A stretch of 29,787 nucleotides of DNA from HGM12713 sp045593725 (GTDB lineage: Bacteria; Bacillota; Clostridia; Oscillospirales; CAG-272): contig JAZNXE010000016.1 in NCBI GenBank assembly GCA_045593725.1, positions 1 through 29,787 on the forward strand. The letters run 5' to 3'. Both the position numbers and the translations under genes were made by a program. Shown here piece by piece: positions 22,104 to 29,489 of the stretch. The stretch's first letter is position 1. Each line of letters starts with the position of its first letter. The notes beneath the pieces are model-generated. The model had not been told where the DNA came from. It did not search any database and worked only from the letters and a program-made list of their open reading frames with translations.

Positions 22104-24749
22104 TTATTTAAGCTTAGCGAGAGCCGCGAGAACGCCGTCAAGATTTTCTCTGTACTTAGCGAACTTTGCCTTCTCTCCCTCAACAACCGCCGCGGGAGCC
22201 TTTGCCACGAAGCCGTCGTTAGAAAGCTTCTTCTCAAGGCGGTCTATCTCGCCTGTCAGCTTCTTCTTCTCACCCTCAAGCCTTGCTCTTTCCTTCTCGG
22301 TATCAACTATATCCGCCATTGGCAGAAAAATTGTTGCCGAGTCGGTAACTATACGTACGGCATCGTCAGCCGAGAAGCTTTCCTCAAAGCTTTCACCTAT
22401 TTCCACCTCGGAAGCGGATGCCAAGCGTGTAAAGAAGGGCGCGGTATCAGGATTGAACGCATCGGTGTATTTGGTAGCAATATAAACCTTAGCCTTGCGG
22501 GACGGAACTACGTTCATTTCGTTTCTTCTCGCGCGGATCGCTTTGATAGCCGTGATAACACGATTCATCTTCTCGGCATCAGCCTCAAAAACAAGGGCAT
22601 CATCAAAGGAAGGATACTCGGATATCATTACACTCTCGCAATCACGGGGCAAGGACTGATATATTTCTTCGGTGATAAAGGGCATAAAGGGATGGAGCAG
22701 CTTAAGTATTCCCGTAAGCACGAAGCCGAGAACCTTCTGAGCTATCTCGTTACCCTCACTCTCCTTATCGTTAAGACGCGCCTTACAAAGCTCAATGTAC
22801 CAGTCGCAGAATACGTCCCAAGTAAAATCATAAATAGACGAAAGCGCAACTCCCACCTCAAATTTATCAAGAGAAGCGGTAACGCTTGCCGCAAGCTTAT
22901 TGAACTCGTGAAGTATCCACTTGTCCTCCGCCGACAGCTTTTCGCTTTCGGGAAGCTTTATGTCGTCAATAGTAAGATTCATACGAACAAATCTTGAAGC
23001 GTTCCAAAGCTTGTTTGCGAAGTTCCTTGCCGCCTCTATCTTCTCATCCGAGAATCTCATATCGTTTCCTGGGCTGTTGCCCGTTGCAAGAGCAAAGCGC
23101 AGCGCGTCAGCGCCGTATTTATCTATTATTTCAAGTGGGTCTATTCCGTTGCCCAGAGATTTGGACATCTTCCTTCCCTGCGCGTCACGAACAAGTCCGT
23201 GAATAAACACGGTGCTGAAGGGCTTCTGTCCCATATGCTCCAATCCCGAGAATATCATACGCGACACCCAGAAAGTAATGATATCGTATCCTGTTACGAG
23301 AACACTGGTAGGATAATACTTTTTCAAATCCTCTGTGCTGTCGGGCCATCCCAGCGTTGAGAAGGGCCAAAGCGCCGAGGAGAACCATGTATCAAGAACA
23401 TCGCTATCCTGACGCACCTTACCGCCGCACTTGGGACATACGGTGATATCCTCCTTGGATACCGTCATTTCCCCGCAGCAGTCGCAATAGAAGGCGGGAA
23501 TTCTGTGTCCCCACCAAAGCTGACGGGAGATACACCAGTCGAGGATGTTATTCATCCAGTTAAAGTAATTCTTGGAAAATCTGTCGGGAACAAAATTGAT
23601 AGAGCCGTTCTCAACAGCCTCAATAGCAGGCTGGGCGAGAGGCTTCATCTTAACGAACCACTGGTCGGAGGTAAGCGGCTCAACGGTAGTTCCGCAACGG
23701 TAGCAAACGCCTACGTTGTGGTCGTGAGGCTCGGTCTTTACAAGGTATCCCTCTGCCTCCAGGTCAGCAACCAGCGCCTTGCGGCAGGCATATCTGTCCA
23801 TTCCCTCGTATTTACCCGCGTAGGAGTTCATTGTGGCATCATCATTCATTACCTTAATCTGCTCAAGGTCGTGACGCTGACCTACAAGGAAGTCGTTGGG
23901 GTCGTGGGCGGGGGTTATCTTAACACAGCCCGTACCAAATCCTATCTCAACGTAATCATCTGCAATTACGGGAATTTCTCTGCCCACTATGGGAAGTATA
24001 AGCGTCTTACCTATAAGGTGCTTTGTGTTCTCATCCTCTGGGTTTACGGCAACGGCGGTATCTCCAAACATAGTTTCAGGACGTGTTGTGGCTATCTCGA
24101 CGTATCCGTCCTCACCCTTGATGGGATACTTGATATGCCAGAAGCTACCGGGCTGGTCCTTGTACTCAACCTCCGCATCTGAAAGTGCCGTCAAGCAATG
24201 AGGGCACCAGTTTATTATTCTGTGGCCTCTGTAAATAAGTCCCTTATCATAGAGATTTACAAACACCTCTCGAACCGCTCTGGAGCAGCCCTCGTCCATA
24301 GTAAATCTCTCTCTTGTCCAGTCGCAGGACGCTCCAAGCTTTTTAAGCTGACTTATTATTCTGCTGCCGTACTGATGCTTCCAATCCCATACCTTCTCAA
24401 GGAACTTTTCTCTTCCAAGGTCGTATCTTGTAAGACCTTCATTTACTCTGAGCTGCTCCTCTACCTTTATCTGAGTTGCGATTCCCGCATGGTCTGTTCC
24501 CGGTACCCAGAGGGTGTTAAAGCCCTGCATCCTCTTATATCTGACAAGTATATCCTGCAAGGTTTCGTCCAGAGCGTGTCCCATATGAAGCTGTCCCGTT
24601 ACGTTTGGTGGCGGAATAACCACCGAAAACGAGGGAGCAGGGTTATTGACGTCGGGAGTGAAATATCCCTTTTCGCACCAATTCTGATATATTCTATCCT
24701 CAAATTCCGAGGGAGAATATACCTTTGGCAATTCGTTGTAAGTACTCAT
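22104..24749 (-). CDS. valS: Valyl-tRNA synthetase
   Basis: Class Ia synthetase that charges tRNA-Val. The HIGH motif is HMGH at 55-58 after PPPNVTGQL, and the KMSKS motif appears in GRKMSKSLGNGIDP. A zinc-finger-like C-x2-C ... C-x2-C segment (CDCCGEM and CPKCGGK) lies in the middle, and the C-terminus is the charged coiled-coil arm that contacts tRNA. At 881 aa it is full length. An in-frame TTG lies five codons upstream, but it falls inside the GGAGG that serves the ATG at 24749. Expression is under T-box control and ends at the hairpin 22043-22084. Confidence 0.98.
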   Translation of the reverse strand: MSTYNELPKVYSPSEFEDRIYQNWCEKGYFTPDVNNPAPSFSVVIPPPNVTGQLHMGHALDETLQDILVRYKRMQGFNTLWVPGTDHAGIATQIKVEEQLRVNEGLTRYDLGREKFLEKVWDWKHQYGSRIISQLKKLGASCDWTRERFTMDEGCSRAVREVFVNLYDKGLIYRGHRIINWCPHCLTALSDAEVEYKDQPGSFWHIKYPIKGEDGYVEIATTRPETMFGDTAVAVNPEDENTKHLIGKTLILPIVGREIPVIADDYVEIGFGTGCVKITPAHDPNDFLVGQRHDLEQIKVMNDDATMNSYAGKYEGMDRYACRKALVADLEAEGYLVKTEPHDHNVGVCYRCGTTVEPLTSDQWFVKMKPLAQPAIEAVENGSINFVPDRFSKNYFNWMNNILDWCISRQLWWGHRIPAFYCDCCGEMTVSKEDITVCPKCGGKVRQDSDVLDTWFSSALWPFSTLGWPDSTEDLKKYYPTSVLVTGYDIITFWVSRMIFSGLEHMGQKPFSTVFIHGLVRDAQGRKMSKSLGNGIDPLEIIDKYGADALRFALATGNSPGNDMRFSDEKIEAARNFANKLWNASRFVRMNLTIDDIKLPESEKLSAEDKWILHEFNKLAASVTASLDKFEVGVALSSIYDFTWDVFCDWYIELCKARLNDKESEGNEIAQKVLGFVLTGILKLLHPFMPFITEEIYQSLPRDCESVMISEYPSFDDALVFEADAEKMNRVITAIKAIRARRNEMNVVPSRKAKVYIATKYTDAFNPDTAPFFTRLASASEVEIGESFEESFSADDAVRIVTDSATIFLPMADIVDTEKERARLEGEKKKLTGEIDRLEKKLSNDGFVAKAPAAVVEGEKAKFAKYRENLDGVLAALAKLK

Positions 24750-24784
24750 ATCTATTACCTCCAAAAAATAAACTAAAATAAAAA

Positions 24785-25012
24785 GTACTCACGCCTATCA
24801 GGGCGTGAGTACGCGGTACCACCTGAATTCGACACTTCGCCAAGCGAAGAATCATCTCTGTCCACTAACGCGGGAAAGCGTCACGGGCTACTCTCTTCAC
24901 CCGCGCGACTCAAAGGCGACTTCAAAGGCAACACTTTACGGGCTTACACCAACCGCCCGCTCTCTGCGCAAGTCTTGCGTTTTACTACTCCTCGTCACAG
25001 TCTTTGTCCTAT
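24785..25012 (-). ncRNA. T-box riboswitch, valine type (specifier GUC)
   Basis: The conserved T-box core GGTGGTACCGCG (24812-24823) is followed by a terminator with an 11-bp stem (24785-24795 / 24802-24812) and a T-rich tail. Upstream is stem I with a purine-rich AGAGAG bulge and a GGTTGGTG-like distal segment. The specifier loop reads GAA-GTC, with the codon GTC at 24918-24920, which matches valine and the downstream valS. Uncharged tRNA-Val would stabilise the antiterminator and allow valS transcription. Confidence 0.95.
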
Positions 25013-25021
25013 AACAAAAGA

Positions 25022-25050
25022 ATTATATCACAAAGGTAAAAAAATGTCAA
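25022..25050 (-). promoter_or_regulatory. SigA promoter of valS
   Basis: TTGACA (25045-25050), 17 bases, TATAAT (25022-25027), directly upstream of the T-box and 10 bases past the nadE stop. Confidence 0.9.
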
Positions 25051-25060
25051 TAGCAAAAAT

Positions 25061-25792
25061 TTAAAATTCAGGCTCAAAGCAAGGCATAAGCTCAAGCTTA
25101 AAGAGATTGTTTTTGTGTTTTGTATCTATAATCTTTTTCTTTTCAAGGTCATCTATCTCCCCTGTGCGGATATATCTGTCAAGCTCCGCGTAGGTAAAAC
25201 CAAGATTATCCTCGTCGGTCTTTCCGCAAAGCCCGTCTATGGGTGTTTTTTCAACAAGCTCGGCGGGAAGTCCCAGAAGGTGTCCTATCTCCTTGACCTC
25301 TGCCACCGTAAGGCGTGAAAGCGGACTGAAATCGCCCACCGAATCCCCATATCGAGTGGAATATCCCACCCAGTCCTCCGAGAGATTGCAGGTGTTTGCC
25401 ACGCGCCCGTTACAGCTTTGAGATATAGCGTAAAGGGTGGTCATCCTAACTCTTGGAGGGATATTACTCGTGCTCTGAGAAGTCAGTTCCAGTTCCTTTG
25501 GAAGATTTGCTTTGAGTCCTTCGATAGCGTCCTTGACGTTTACAACGTAATGCTTTATTCCAAGGTGGTTCACAAGCGCGTAAGCACAGTCGATATCGTG
25601 CTGAATACCGCAAGGCATAAGCACTCCTATGACTCTGTCCTTGCCCAGCGCCTCAACGCACAAGGCGGCAACCACCGAGCTGTCCTTTCCTCCCGATATT
25701 CCCACTACGGCATTACAGCCCTTGCCGTTTTTTTCAAAAAAATCTCTTATCCATTCCACACACGAGTCTTTTATCTTTTGAGCGTTAAACAT
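25061..25792 (-). CDS. nadE: NH3-dependent NAD+ synthetase
   Basis: Amidates deamido-NAD with ammonia and ATP in the last step of NAD synthesis. The ATP-pyrophosphatase loop SGGKDSS lies at 33-39, and the segments STSNIPPRVRM, NLSEDWVGYSTRYGDSVGDFSP and TPIDGLCGKTDEDNLGF are typical of the family. There is no glutaminase domain, so it is the ammonia-dependent form; 243 aa is on the short side but complete. The frame opens 14 codons earlier with TTG, but GAGGAG before the ATG at 25792 decides the start. It is a single gene with its own promoter, and I see no clear terminator between it and the valS promoter. Confidence 0.95.
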   Translation of the reverse strand: MFNAQKIKDSCVEWIRDFFEKNGKGCNAVVGISGGKDSSVVAALCVEALGKDRVIGVLMPCGIQHDIDCAYALVNHLGIKHYVVNVKDAIEGLKANLPKELELTSQSTSNIPPRVRMTTLYAISQSCNGRVANTCNLSEDWVGYSTRYGDSVGDFSPLSRLTVAEVKEIGHLLGLPAELVEKTPIDGLCGKTDEDNLGFTYAELDRYIRTGEIDDLEKKKIIDTKHKNNLFKLELMPCFEPEF

Positions 25793-25822
25793 ATAAAATC
25801 TCCTCAAAAATTTATTGCTTTT

Positions 25823-25851
25823 ATTATACCACAATAGATTGGATTTTTCAA
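25823..25851 (-). promoter_or_regulatory. SigA promoter of nadE
   Basis: TTGAAA (25846-25851), 17 bases, TATAAT (25823-25828), about 31 bases before the nadE ATG. Confidence 0.8.
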
Positions 25852-25896
25852 TATCTTTGCAAAAAAGCCTATCTCTCCTTTATTTTTTAAAAACTA

Positions 25897-25925
25897 TTGC
25901 AAATTTGTGGATTTTATATTATAAT
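25897..25925 (+). promoter_or_regulatory. SigA promoter of the VTT-domain gene
   Basis: TTGCAA (25897-25902), 17 bases, TATAAT (25920-25925). It is divergent from the nadE promoter. Confidence 0.8.
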
Positions 25926-25961
25926 ATTTTTACTCGGATTTTACTTTCAGAGGTAAAGGTT

Positions 25962-26702
25962 TTGAAGGATTTTTTTATACGAAACAAAAAAACGATTTTC
26001 AGAACAGTCTTGCTTTTGCTTACTCTTTTTGTGGTGTCGCTCATCTCTCTGTTGGTGCTTTGGGCACTCGGCATCATATACATAGAGGACGGAATAAAGC
26101 TTAATATAGGACTGTTCAATGAATTTAAAAATTCTTGGTACGGATGGGTCGCCATTATTCTCGTTCAAGTGGCGCTTACTACCCTTCTCTGCTTTGTACC
26201 CGCATTCTCCATGGCGTTTATCCTGCTTATACAGGCACTGTTTGACAATATGTGGCAGGCATTTATAATTTCCTTTATAGGCGTTATGCTTACCAGTCTG
26301 TTTATGTATCTTACAGGTAGATTTGGCGGTTACAAGCTGTGCAGAAGAGTGCTTGGCGACAAGGATTGCGAGAAGGCATCCGAGCTGCTTAATAACAAGG
26401 GAGCGGTTTTCTTTCCTCTTATGATGCTCTTTCCTATGTTTCCCGACGACGCTCTGGTTATGATTGCGGGAACACTTAAAATGTCCCTGGCGTGGTTTGT
26501 TCCCTCCATAGTGGTGGGCAGGGGTATTGGTATCGCCACCATTGTTTTCGGTCTTGGAACTATTCCCTACGACAAATTCACCACACCATGGCATTGGATA
26601 GGCTTTATTGCCCTCTGTGCGGTGTTTATATGTGCCGTATTCTTTGCGGCGTTCAAATTCAACGCATACCTTGAAAAAAGAAGAAATAATAAAAATGATT
26701 GA
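25962..26702 (+). CDS. VTT/DedA (TVP38-like) membrane protein
   Basis: A 246-aa protein with about five hydrophobic helices. The central part carries the VTT-domain pattern: a re-entrant region with FVPAFSMAF, GVMLTSLFMYLTGRFGGYKL, then RRVLG, and a second re-entrant motif with FPMFPDDALVMIAG. VTT proteins are proposed lipid scramblases or proton-linked membrane homeostasis factors; the substrate is unknown. The open frame reaches back past the promoter, so the real start must be inside it. There is no suitable ATG; TTG at 25962 follows AGAGGTAAAGG and gives MKDFFIRNKK, with a positively charged N-terminus before the first helix. The start codon is therefore inferred. Confidence 0.8.
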   Translation: MKDFFIRNKKTIFRTVLLLLTLFVVSLISLLVLWALGIIYIEDGIKLNIGLFNEFKNSWYGWVAIILVQVALTTLLCFVPAFSMAFILLIQALFDNMWQAFIISFIGVMLTSLFMYLTGRFGGYKLCRRVLGDKDCEKASELLNNKGAVFFPLMMLFPMFPDDALVMIAGTLKMSLAWFVPSIVVGRGIGIATIVFGLGTIPYDKFTTPWHWIGFIALCAVFICAVFFAAFKFNAYLEKRRNNKND

Positions 26703-26710
26703 CACATAAA

Positions 26711-26736
26711 AAGCAGACTGCGGATGCGGTCTGCTT
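26711..26736. terminator. Bidirectional terminator between the VTT and LysM-CAP genes
   Basis: AAGCAGAC and GTCTGCTT form an 8-bp stem, with a T run on the minus side (TTTTTATG) and TTTCTGTTT on the plus side. It serves the converging genes. Confidence 0.8.
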
Positions 26737-26768
26737 TCTGTTTATACATTAGTACGACTCCGTCAGCC

Positions 26769-27377
26769 TTACTTACCGATAAACATCTGTGTCCAATACC
26801 TGCCGTCGGCAACGTATCCCACTCCAATATGGGTGAATGACGAATTCAAGATGTTGGCACGGTGACCCGAAGAATTCATCCACGCATTGACCACCGCCTG
26901 AGGCGTTGTCTGCCCCTTAGCTATGTTCTCCCCTGCGCTTCTGTATCTTATACCGAAGCTCTTCATCATCTGAAAGGGTGAGCCGTACACGGGACTCGTG
27001 TGAGAAAAATATCTATTGTCCTTCATATCCTGAGATTTGTAACGCGCCACGCGGCTCAATTCCCAATCGTATGTAAGCTCCTTAAGTCCGTTTTCTTTTC
27101 TGATCTCATTCACAAGCCTGACGACCTCTTTTTCATAGCTTGATACAGAAGCGTCGGTGGTTGGAATATTGAGCACCTGTCCGGGATATATCAAGTCGGG
27201 GTTTGATATATGAGGGTTAGCACCCTTGATCTCGCTAAGTCCTACCTGATGCTTTACGGCAATCTTCCACATAGTATCGCCCGATACCACCGTATGAGTT
27301 GTAGCAGCTGATACACTTATCAAGCACATCACAGCAATCATCACTACACTCAGCATAAATACAAACAGTTTTTTCAT
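26769..27377 (-). CDS. Secreted LysM-CAP protein (YkwD/SafA-like)
   Basis: A 202-aa exported protein. The signal peptide is MKKLFVFMLSVVMIAVM plus LISVSAA, with cleavage expected after A25. A LysM peptidoglycan-binding domain spans about 28-72 (VVSGDTMWKIA to YPGQVLNIP). A CAP/SCP domain spans about 83-200 with the family residues H126, E150 (GENIA) and H172 (SSGHRANIL). Such proteins bind the cell wall or spore cortex, and the CAP activity is unknown. The frame extends 30 codons upstream through a hairpin, but GGAGG before the ATG at 27377 and the signal peptide fix the start. It is monocistronic, with a hairpin in its 5' leader. Confidence 0.93.
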   Translation of the reverse strand: MKKLFVFMLSVVMIAVMCLISVSAATTHTVVSGDTMWKIAVKHQVGLSEIKGANPHISNPDLIYPGQVLNIPTTDASVSSYEKEVVRLVNEIRKENGLKELTYDWELSRVARYKSQDMKDNRYFSHTSPVYGSPFQMMKSFGIRYRSAGENIAKGQTTPQAVVNAWMNSSGHRANILNSSFTHIGVGYVADGRYWTQMFIGK

Positions 27378-27395
27378 CTGCTGCACCTCCATAAA

Positions 27396-27438
27396 ATATT
27401 TGGCAGATAGCTCGGCTGACAAGCTATCTGCCAAATAT
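27396..27438 (-). repeat. Perfect 17-bp inverted repeat in the LysM-CAP leader
   Basis: Arms at 27396-27412 and 27422-27438 are exact reverse complements (core TTTGGCAGATAGCT) around a 9-base loop. It starts within the predicted transcription start region and ends 5 bases before GGAGG, and TTTT follows it on the minus strand. It could be a terminator-like attenuator, a stabilising 5' hairpin or an operator. Confidence 0.75.
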
Positions 27439-27467
27439 ATTATATCATATTCAGCACAAGAATTCAA
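27439..27467 (-). promoter_or_regulatory. SigA-type promoter of the LysM-CAP gene
   Basis: TTGAAT (27462-27467), 17 bases, TATAAT (27439-27444), immediately upstream of the inverted repeat. Confidence 0.65.
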
Positions 27468-27480
27468 ATGTAATTACTGG

Positions 27481-27506
27481 AAGCAGACCGCGAACGGTCT
27501 GCTTCT
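27481..27506 (-). terminator. Hairpin after the anti-sigma-like gene
   Basis: A perfect 10-bp stem (GAAGCAGACC / GGTCTGCTTC) with a 6-base loop, 8 bases past the stop codon. No U run follows on either strand, so termination strength is doubtful. Its core is the same as that of the hairpin at 26711-26736. Confidence 0.55.
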
Positions 27507-27513
27507 AAGACTT

Positions 27514-28671
27514 CTATTCCGGCACGGCAACGCCACCGTCAACAAATCTGCCCTTATCCATTCCGTATGCCCCGCCGATAACGTTTCCGTCCTTTATGAC
27601 GCCGTCGTATCTCACAACTACGATATCCCCAACGCCTATTCCGCCAAATTCAATACAGCGTTTTATCCTTATATCCTCGGTCATTATTTTATACGTTTTT
27701 CCATCCTTGGGGTCGCTGCAAAGCTCCGTATCATCAAGAACAAAATATTCGTCCTCGATAAGGCTTATTTTGCCCTTTAATGTGTATTCGTAGGGTTCGG
27801 GCTCGGTGGGTGAGGCGTTTGCCTTGGCGTAGCCTATTATTTCGTCTGCCGCCCCTTTGCCTATATCGAAAACGTATCCGTAATCAAAGGCGTTGGTCCA
27901 CAGATATCCGTCCTCGGTTATATACATAACGGTTTTATACGTGCCCAGGGTCTCCGAGGTCACTGTAAAGCTTATATGCTTTCTCTTGGACAGCTTCCAT
28001 TCGTCGGTGACAGCCGCCGCATCACGGCAGTTGCCAAGCACTGTCCATACACCGCTATCATCATTAAGAAGATAATAACCTTCTTCCTCCGAAAATCGGT
28101 TTAATTTTAAACTTTGGGGCAATCCATAGGCATCCATCATACCTCCGAGTGTGGAAAAGCCGTATGGCTCGTGGGCATCAAACACGTAGTATTTTTCACC
28201 CATTTTCGCCGCTATAAGGTATTTTTGAGAAACATCCCTTATAGAGTACACGTCAAAATTGGTCTTATATTCCTTTTCGGTATATATATCCTCTCCCCTC
28301 GCCTCGGCGCTTCCAAGCTTTTCCCCGAGAAGCTCAGGGCTTATCTCGCGTCCTCTTCCACCATATTCTCTCTCCTCGAATTTCAATGAGAGATATTGCT
28401 CAAAAACCGTTTTGTATTCCCACGGCCATACGATAGCAGACTCACCGAAAATAATGTCCTTGTCCCCTAAATCGGGATTTATAATATTCTCCTCTCTGTC
28501 AAGCATAGGACCTATCACAGCTACCGCCGCTACGATTATGACAAAGCACGCCGCAAGTGCGCCCAGCTTTATCCACAGTCCTTTCTTTGCGTGTGTACCT
28601 TCCATTGCCGCCTCGGCTATAAGCTGGTCGTCTATATGACCCATTGCGCGAATTATCTTGGGAGCTTTCAT
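27514..28671 (-). CDS. Membrane anti-sigma-factor-like protein paired with the ECF sigma
   Basis: A 385-aa single-pass protein: a cytoplasmic N-terminal stretch of about 31 residues with the motif MGHIDDQLIAEAA, one transmembrane helix at about 32-55, and a large extracytoplasmic part. The last about 95 residues (from YEYTLKGKISLIEDEYFVL to VGDIVVVRYDG) look like a small beta-barrel. It overlaps the sigma gene by ATGA, so the two are translated together, the usual arrangement for ECF sigma and anti-sigma. The cytoplasmic part is short and shows no His-x3-Cys-x2-Cys zinc anti-sigma motif. The IDD-x-LI-x-EA type N-terminus recurs in clostridial proteins beside ECF genes, which supports the role by context only. 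The signal sensed is unknown. Confidence 0.7.
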   Translation of the reverse strand: MKAPKIIRAMGHIDDQLIAEAAMEGTHAKKGLWIKLGALAACFVIIVAAVAVIGPMLDREENIINPDLGDKDIIFGESAIVWPWEYKTVFEQYLSLKFEEREYGGRGREISPELLGEKLGSAEARGEDIYTEKEYKTNFDVYSIRDVSQKYLIAAKMGEKYYVFDAHEPYGFSTLGGMMDAYGLPQSLKLNRFSEEEGYYLLNDDSGVWTVLGNCRDAAAVTDEWKLSKRKHISFTVTSETLGTYKTVMYITEDGYLWTNAFDYGYVFDIGKGAADEIIGYAKANASPTEPEPYEYTLKGKISLIEDEYFVLDDTELCSDPKDGKTYKIMTEDIRIKRCIEFGGIGVGDIVVVRYDGVIKDGNVIGGAYGMDKGRFVDGGVAVPE

Positions 28672-29222
28672 ATTATTACACCCTCCTTTATCAAATAATC
28701 CTTAAGCTTATTACGGGTTCGGTACAGGATGTTCTTCACCTTGCTCTCGGAAAAGGAATAGCGCTTGGCTATGTCGCTCACAGAATCGAAAAAATAGTAT
28801 CTACGCACAAATACCCTTCGGATATCCGTTTTTTCCTCCCGCAAAAAGTCGTTTATCAGCCTGCCGATATTCTCATTACTCTCCATTGTTTCTATGGATT
28901 CGTCAGGTAAAAGCTCCTCAATCTCTGTAAATGATACGGTGAGTGCCTGAGAACGCTTTTGTCTTGTCTGCGCTTCCAATCTTTTAAGCGAAAGATTTCT
29001 TGTTATTTTACTTATAAATGCGATAAAATTATTGGGACGGGTGGGCGGAATAGCGGTCCATACTCCAAGATAAGTATCGTTAACACATTCCTCCGTGTCC
29101 TCTTGGTTATTCAAAATATTATACGCTATACCTCGGCAAAGCCTGCCGTATTTTGCGTCGGTTTCTCTTATAGCTTGCTCGTTTCTTTCAAAGTACAGCT
29201 CTATGATGCGCACGTCGTCCAT
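28668..29222 (-). CDS. ECF-type RNA polymerase sigma factor
   Basis: A 184-aa sigma-70 family factor with only regions 2 and 4. Region 2 spans about 22-88 (YGRLCRGIAYNILNNQEDTEECVNDTY, then FIAFISKITRNLSLKRLE), and region 4 about 118-178 with the helix-turn-helix SVSDIAKRYSFSESKVKNIL. It resembles the clostridial ECF group beside IDD-type membrane proteins. An in-frame TTG is found nine codons upstream, but the ATG at 29222 follows GAGGGGGTG and is preferred. The downstream overlapping gene is the likely membrane-bound regulator. Confidence 0.9.
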   Translation of the reverse strand: MDDVRIIELYFERNEQAIRETDAKYGRLCRGIAYNILNNQEDTEECVNDTYLGVWTAIPPTRPNNFIAFISKITRNLSLKRLEAQTRQKRSQALTVSFTEIEELLPDESIETMESNENIGRLINDFLREEKTDIRRVFVRRYYFFDSVSDIAKRYSFSESKVKNILYRTRNKLKDYLIKEGVII

Positions 29223-29418
29223 CCCTTTCACCCCCTCGTCAGATATCAAAGCGCTTTCACCTATTAAGTACGTTTTTTATTCATTTAGTCTTATATATTT
29301 TGGATTTTATATTGCAATGCATAAAAAATATGACTACATAACATAATTAGAACTTATCAATTGGATAAGAAGGGATGGTTTCTTGTCCCTTTCTCATTGT
29401 ATCGCCGTTCTTTGGTTA

Positions 29419-29447
29419 ATTATAACACACATACTTCAGGATGTCAA
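29419..29447 (-). promoter_or_regulatory. SigA promoter, probable driver of the ECF sigma operon
   Basis: TTGACA (29442-29447), 17 bases, TATAAT (29419-29424): full consensus. The leader to the sigma ATG would be about 190 bases, containing a small AAGGGA/TCCCTT hairpin (29373-29394) and a possible 16-codon reading frame. Confidence 0.75.
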
Positions 29448-29489
29448 ATTGGATATTGACCTTTGTAAAGTGATATTTCATCATGCGGA

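Noticed and set aside
22104..24764. TTG start for valS at 24764, and similar early TTG starts for hisC, hisD, nadE and the ECF sigma
   Set aside because: In most cases the ribosome binding site overlaps or abuts the early TTG and is well spaced for the later ATG, and the family alignment also favours the later start.
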